From assembly GCA_002439665.1 (NCBI GenBank), contig DJPC01000135.1:1-7515 (forward strand): a stretch of 7,515 bases of DNA. The letters are read 5' to 3'. The DNA is from Dialister sp. UBA6422. GTDB lineage: Bacteria > Bacillota > Negativicutes > Veillonellales > Dialisteraceae. The notes beneath the pieces are model-generated. The model was not told the DNA's origin. It worked only from the letters and a program-made list of their open reading frames with translations, and did no database searches. This document shows positions 4,578 to 7,515 of the stretch, one piece after another. How positions within the stretch are numbered: position 1 is the first letter of the stretch; every line of letters begins with the position of its first letter. The position numbers and the translations under genes were made by a program.

Positions 4578-5528
4578 CTATAGCATATTCTTTTTCCACA
4601 GAATGAATGTCACGACCAAGGTCATGAGGATACCGATTAAGATGACGGAGACGAAACCGAAAGGGGATTCTGCAAAGGGGACCGGTACGTTAATGCCCCA
4701 CAGGCTGTATATCAAAGTGGGAATCGCTAAAATAATGGTGACCGAGGTGAGGAATTTCATAATCTGAGATAGGCGGTTGGAGATGATGGAGGAAAAAGAA
4801 TCCATCATGGACATCAAAATGTTGGTGTAAATTTCCGCCATTTCCAATGCCTGCTTATTTTCAATGATCACATCTTCCAGGAGGTCTTCGTCTTCCTCAT
4901 ACATTTTGAGAAGGGAATGAAGGGGACTGTTTCTAAGACGCATGAGACGTTCCATCACGTTTTCATTGGCATGAAGAGCGAAGTTGAAGTAGGTCAAAGA
5001 TTTCTGCAGCTCCAGCATACGGAACAGTTCTTTATTCTGCAGAGATTGGCGTACCCGGCTTTCAATGACATCGGTTTGTTTGTAGATTTGCTGCAGGAAA
5101 TACAAGAAGGAAGAAGATGCTTGAGACAAGATCTGGAATAGGAACCGGGTCTTTTTGTAGGTTTGGAAGGAAGCAAAAGAATTATTCAAAAATTTTTGAA
5201 TCACCGTATTAGGTTCCAAACAGACAGTGATGAAGTATTGCCTGGTAATAAAAATACCTAGTGGCAAAGCGTCATAGGCATCGGTTTCCAGCACCACTGG
5301 AGTATTGACTACGACGAAGATATAGTCGTCTTCCATTTCTACGTGGGACCGTTCTTCTCTATCCAGTGCGGTCTGCAGGGAATCGACAGGAATGCCAGTG
5401 AGTTCATTGAGATGAACCAGTTCTTCTTCTGTAGGAGCGGCGGCATTGATCCAGGAGCCCTTTTCCAGTTGCTCTAGTGGCACGCTCATCAATATGTGAT
5501 TTTCATTGTGTTTGTATGCCTGTAACAT
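4578..5528 (-). CDS. CorA-superfamily divalent cation transporter with a GIN motif
   Basis: A 316-aa inner-membrane protein of the 2-TM-GxN (CorA/Mrs2/ZntB) superfamily, whose members work as pentameric channels for Mg2+ or, in some branches, Zn2+, Co2+ or Cd2+. A long acidic cytoplasmic N-terminal domain (residues 1 to about 250) with coiled helices leads into TM1 (about 258-277), the pore motif Gly278-Ile279-Asn280 in LWGINVPVPF, TM2 (about 290-310) and a basic tail, KKNML. Length and order are normal. The motif is GIN where typical CorA has GMN; natural GVN and GIN variants occur in ZntB-like branches and have been linked to other cations. I therefore do not assign the symbol corA. The start is fixed by AGAGGAGG (5537-5544) 8 nt before the ATG. 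It is probably monocistronic: own promoter at 5667-5695, a structured leader of about 130 nt and its own terminator. Confidence 0.9.
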   Translation of the reverse strand: MLQAYKHNENHILMSVPLEQLEKGSWINAAAPTEEELVHLNELTGIPVDSLQTALDREERSHVEMEDDYIFVVVNTPVVLETDAYDALPLGIFITRQYFITVCLEPNTVIQKFLNNSFASFQTYKKTRFLFQILSQASSSFLYFLQQIYKQTDVIESRVRQSLQNKELFRMLELQKSLTYFNFALHANENVMERLMRLRNSPLHSLLKMYEEDEDLLEDVIIENKQALEMAEIYTNILMSMMDSFSSIISNRLSQIMKFLTSVTIILAIPTLIYSLWGINVPVPFAESPFGFVSVILIGILMTLVVTFILWKKNML

Positions 5529-5551
5529 AGCCGCATCCTCCTCTCATATTG

Positions 5552-5609
5552 GTAGCTAGGGATTAGGAAATATGATGCGAATCCTTGGTCCTTAATTCCT
5601 AGCTGCTAC
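5552..5609 (-). promoter_or_regulatory. Long hairpin in the leader of the CorA-type gene
   Basis: Arms 5552-5568 and 5589-5609 form 17 base pairs (one G-T pair in the + strand arms), broken only by a 3-nt and a 1-nt bulge around a 20-nt loop. It sits in the transcribed leader, 8 nt upstream of the ribosome binding site. It could be a metal- or protein-responsive leader or a decayed intergenic repeat. It does not show the conserved blocks I know for the M-box (ykoK) magnesium riboswitch. Confidence 0.5.
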
Positions 5610-5666
5610 GTAATCTATAGTATCCCCAATGATGATGTACTGATATTGCATAACATTTACCATTTA

Positions 5667-5695
5667 ACTATAGTCAGAAATGGGGATTCTGTCAA
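5667..5695 (-). promoter_or_regulatory. Promoter of the CorA-type gene
   Basis: On the minus strand, a perfect TTGACA (5695-5690) is followed after 17 bp by TATAGT (5672-5667). Transcription would start near 5660, giving a leader of about 130 nt. Confidence 0.8.
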
Positions 5696-5830
5696 TAAAA
5701 AGCAGTGAGAAGTTAGACGTGAGGAGTGGTGGCGGTGAGCCCTCGCATTGCTCTTACTTCAATTGGCATCAACTGGGGGCCTTTCTTTTTATATCGCTCA
5801 CTGTGATGTAGGCAGAAATGAATATGGTCA

Positions 5831-5846
5831 TGTTTCACGTGAAACG
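5831..5846. other. parS site 5 (one outer mismatch)
   Basis: TGTTTCACGTGAAACG matches 15 of 16 consensus positions. Flanking GTCA/TGAC extend it to a 24-bp palindrome (5827-5850) with a single mismatched pair. It lies 5 bp beyond the stop codon of the ABC exporter gene. Confidence 0.87.
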
Positions 5847-5851
5847 TGACT

Positions 5852-7489
5852 CTATCTGCCAATTTCTACTCGTCTGCCTACTTGTTCTTGTTCTTGATAC
5901 AGCCGATGGGAAATGGAAATGACTGTGCGATGTTTAGCGGCTTGGCGGAGGGCGGTGAGGACTTCTTTTTCGGTGTGGGCGTCCAGGTTGGCGGTGATTT
6001 CGTCTAGGAGAAGCAGGGCGGGATTCATCACGATGGCTCTGGCGATGGAGAGAAGTTGTTTTTGCCCTTGGGAGAAGAGGGAAATGTCATAGGGCGTATC
6101 CAGTTGCTGTGGAAGTTTCTGACAGAGGGAAGATAGGCCCACCACAGAGAGGGCGTCCCAAATGGCTGTGTCGGAGATACGCAAATCTTGCAAGGTGATT
6201 TGATCGCGCAAGGTACCTGGCACGGGGCGGAAGGATTGTTCCACGATACCAAACAGTGGACGACGGGCTTCTTCAGGAATAGCAGCTGGATTTTGCCCGA
6301 AAACGGAAATATGTCCCTTTTCTGGTGTATACAGTCCGCAGAGCAATTTGAATAGCGTGCTTTTGCCAATACCGGTGCGACCAGTGAGAGTTACCGTGGC
6401 ACCTTTTCGTACTGTGAGACTGAAATCTTGGAAAATGGGATGGGCCGATTCGTAGCCAAAGGTGATATGGTCGATACAGATAGACGATGGGTCTAGTGAG
6501 GGTGTATCTTTTGGGAGGTGTATTTCCTTTTCGTCTAGAAAGGTAGAAATGCGCTGTATTCCTGCCAGAGCGGACTGGATATTTTCAATTTCCATGCCGA
6601 TACTTTCCAGTGGGGAAAAGATGCGATTCACATAGGAAATCAGGGCCACCACAGTGCCGGCGGTCATGCCGAACAGGGTTTGCCAGGTGCTTTCTGTGAC
6701 TGACAGGGTCACCATGAGGGCAATGAGGAAGGCGCTGGTGGTGATGATGATAGGGGAATAAATGGAATCGTAAAAATTGCTTCGATCCATGGCATTGAAA
6801 CTGTCTTCGATGGTGCGATGATACCGGCGGCCCATGAACTGGGCGCCGTGAAACATGCGGATGGCCCGGCAGTTGCGGATGGTTTCTGGAATGATGGCGT
6901 TGGCGGCAGCCAGGGCTTTTCGATAGTCCAGCTGTGCCGATAGCATTCGTTTCTGGAAGCAGCGGGTCAGAAGAAAGAGTAACGGTAAGGCGATAAGGAG
7001 TAGCAGGAATAAACCGGGGCTTAGGACATAGATCACCCAGAGGATGCTGACAATCTGAAAGGTATCAGAAATCATACTGATGATGCCGGAATCAAATAGG
7101 TCCTCGATGGTGTCCACATCATTCACGAAAAGCGATGTGGTGTTGCCGCTGTTATGAGTGATGAAATAAGACGCTGGCAGACGAGATAATTTTGCCGCCA
7201 AAGCGGACCGGATGGTATGAGTGGTTCGCTCGCCGAAAATGGTGATCAGCGTTTCCTTTCCTGCTTCTGCCAGATTGGATAGGGTGACTAAGGCGAAGTA
7301 AGAAAGGGCCCAGAGCAACCATGTTTCACGTGAAACATCAGTGTCAGATACACTGTCAATGACCTGTTGGAGTACCAAAGGCGGCAGGACGCTGATGCCG
7401 ATGGACAGGACGATGGCAAAGAGCAGGAGCCATGACATAAGCCGGTTTTTGCAGAGGGTTTGAAGAAATAAGGAAAGTGTGTGTTTCAT
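5852..7489 (-). CDS. ABC exporter subunit, membrane domain fused to ATPase
   Basis: A 545-aa type IV (B-family) ABC exporter half-transporter. Residues 1 to about 310 carry six hydrophobic membrane spans. The ATPase domain (about 335-545) has an A-loop Tyr346 (FGYES), Walker A GRTGIGKST with Lys376, Q-loop Gln418, signature FSQGQ (472-476) in place of LSGGQ, Walker B LLLLDE with Asp496 and catalytic Glu497, and H-loop His528. ATP hydrolysis is expected; the exported substrate (drug, peptide or lipid) cannot be told from the sequence. The C-terminus is short: only 17 residues follow His528, where relatives usually have 40 or more, and it contains a CAAGAA repeat. The ATG is supported by AAAAGGA 6 nt upstream (7496-7502). 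parS site 6 lies inside the gene, at codons 51-56. A likely partner gene lies upstream, off the right edge. Confidence 0.93.
   Translation of the reverse strand: MKHTLSLFLQTLCKNRLMSWLLLFAIVLSIGISVLPPLVLQQVIDSVSDTDVSRETWLLWALSYFALVTLSNLAEAGKETLITIFGERTTHTIRSALAAKLSRLPASYFITHNSGNTTSLFVNDVDTIEDLFDSGIISMISDTFQIVSILWVIYVLSPGLFLLLLIALPLLFLLTRCFQKRMLSAQLDYRKALAAANAIIPETIRNCRAIRMFHGAQFMGRRYHRTIEDSFNAMDRSNFYDSIYSPIIITTSAFLIALMVTLSVTESTWQTLFGMTAGTVVALISYVNRIFSPLESIGMEIENIQSALAGIQRISTFLDEKEIHLPKDTPSLDPSSICIDHITFGYESAHPIFQDFSLTVRKGATVTLTGRTGIGKSTLFKLLCGLYTPEKGHISVFGQNPAAIPEEARRPLFGIVEQSFRPVPGTLRDQITLQDLRISDTAIWDALSVVGLSSLCQKLPQQLDTPYDISLFSQGQKQLLSIARAIVMNPALLLLDEITANLDAHTEKEVLTALRQAAKHRTVISISHRLYQEQEQVGRRVEIGR
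7322..7337. other. parS site 6, inside the ABC exporter coding region
   Basis: This is an exact TGTTTCACGTGAAACA match with an 18-bp palindrome at 7321-7338. On the coding strand it specifies part of DVSRETW (residues 51-56), in the predicted extracellular loop between the first two membrane spans, a place tolerant of sequence change. It is about 1.5 kb from site 5. Confidence 0.9.
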
Positions 7490-7515
7490 GGAGTATCCTT
7501 TTTTGTGACTGGTGA
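7486..7515 (-). CDS. Possible 3' end of an upstream gene overlapping the ABC gene by ATGA
   Basis: On the minus strand, one frame from the window edge reads S-P-V-T-K-K-D-T-P then TGA. The TGA overlaps the ABC gene start in an ATGA junction, a usual sign of translational coupling. Paired ABC exporter genes often meet this way, so this may be the partner subunit. Only nine codons are visible, and an open frame this short is expected by chance. Confidence 0.25.
   Translation of the reverse strand, partial: SPVTKKDTP

Larger units (their letters stand above)
5529..5851. other. Non-coding gap between the CorA-type gene and the ABC exporter gene
   Basis: This 323-bp gap contains the leader hairpin and promoter of the CorA-type gene (5529-5695), then about 130 bp with no recognised gene, and parS site 5. 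The 5703-5803 segment is closed by a 7-bp inverted repeat (CAGTGAG / CTCACTG), but I can assign it no function. No clear terminator for the ABC gene is present. Confidence 0.55.

Noticed and set aside
5529..5660. M-box (ykoK) magnesium riboswitch upstream of the CorA-type gene
   Set aside because: The conserved M-box sequence blocks are not visible and the leader is too short for the usual multi-stem fold.
6028..6369. 113-codon minus-strand frame inside the ABC exporter gene
   Set aside because: It overlaps the ATPase motifs in another frame; no ribosome binding site or recognisable domain.
612..7337. CRISPR array or transposon ends as the cause of the repeated palindrome
   Set aside because: The repeats are 16 bp, 0.9-1.6 kb apart, fully symmetrical and match parS; no short spacers, target-site duplications or transposase are seen.
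612..7337. Binding sites of Noc, the ParB paralogue
   Set aside because: The known Noc site has a CCCGGG centre; these all have CACGTG, which is the ParB form.

Overview
The window looks like a chromosomal stretch from a Bacillota-type bacterium. The signs are strong AGGAGG-type ribosome binding sites, intrinsic terminators after most genes, sigma-A-type promoters (TTGACA/TATAAT with 17-bp spacers) and the Firmicute form of the ParB-binding sequence parS. A secreted Sec-signal protein beside a LarA-family enzyme and a CorA protein would suit a lactate-associated anaerobe such as a Negativicute, but that placement is a guess.

Layout, left to right. The C-terminal part of an M24 metallopeptidase (Xaa-Pro aminopeptidase/dipeptidase type) runs in from the left edge (+). 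It is followed by aroD, a type I 3-dehydroquinate dehydratase of the shikimate pathway (+), then larA, a nickel-pincer racemase (+). The 503-bp gap after larA holds a parS site, the larA terminator and a compact locus built like a type I toxin-antitoxin module. That locus has a 22-codon hydrophobic peptide on + and a convergent promoter for a short antisense RNA on -, meeting at a bidirectional terminator, with inverted-repeat arms around the peptide gene. Next come a secreted protein of unknown function (+), a terminator and a 300-bp non-coding stretch. On the minus strand follow a CorA-superfamily divalent-cation transporter with a GIN instead of a GMN motif, and an ABC exporter subunit (membrane domain fused to ATPase) whose partner gene may lie just beyond the right edge.

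The outstanding feature is a cluster of six parS-type palindromes (core GTTTCACGTGAAAC) spread over 6.7 kb at intervals of about 0.9 to 1.6 kb. Four match TGTTTCACGTGAAACA exactly, one differs at one outer base and one at both outer bases. Five sit between genes and one lies inside the ABC transporter gene. In bacteria with ParABS, such sites load ParB clamps and mark the origin-proximal part of the chromosome, so this window is probably a centromere-like region near oriC. Two diverged copies of a roughly 110-bp non-coding element lie close to two of the sites.

The genes do not form one pathway: they are housekeeping and accessory functions that share a parS-rich neighbourhood. The least described parts are the tiny toxin-like locus, the parS array itself, the structured leader of corA and the secreted protein.
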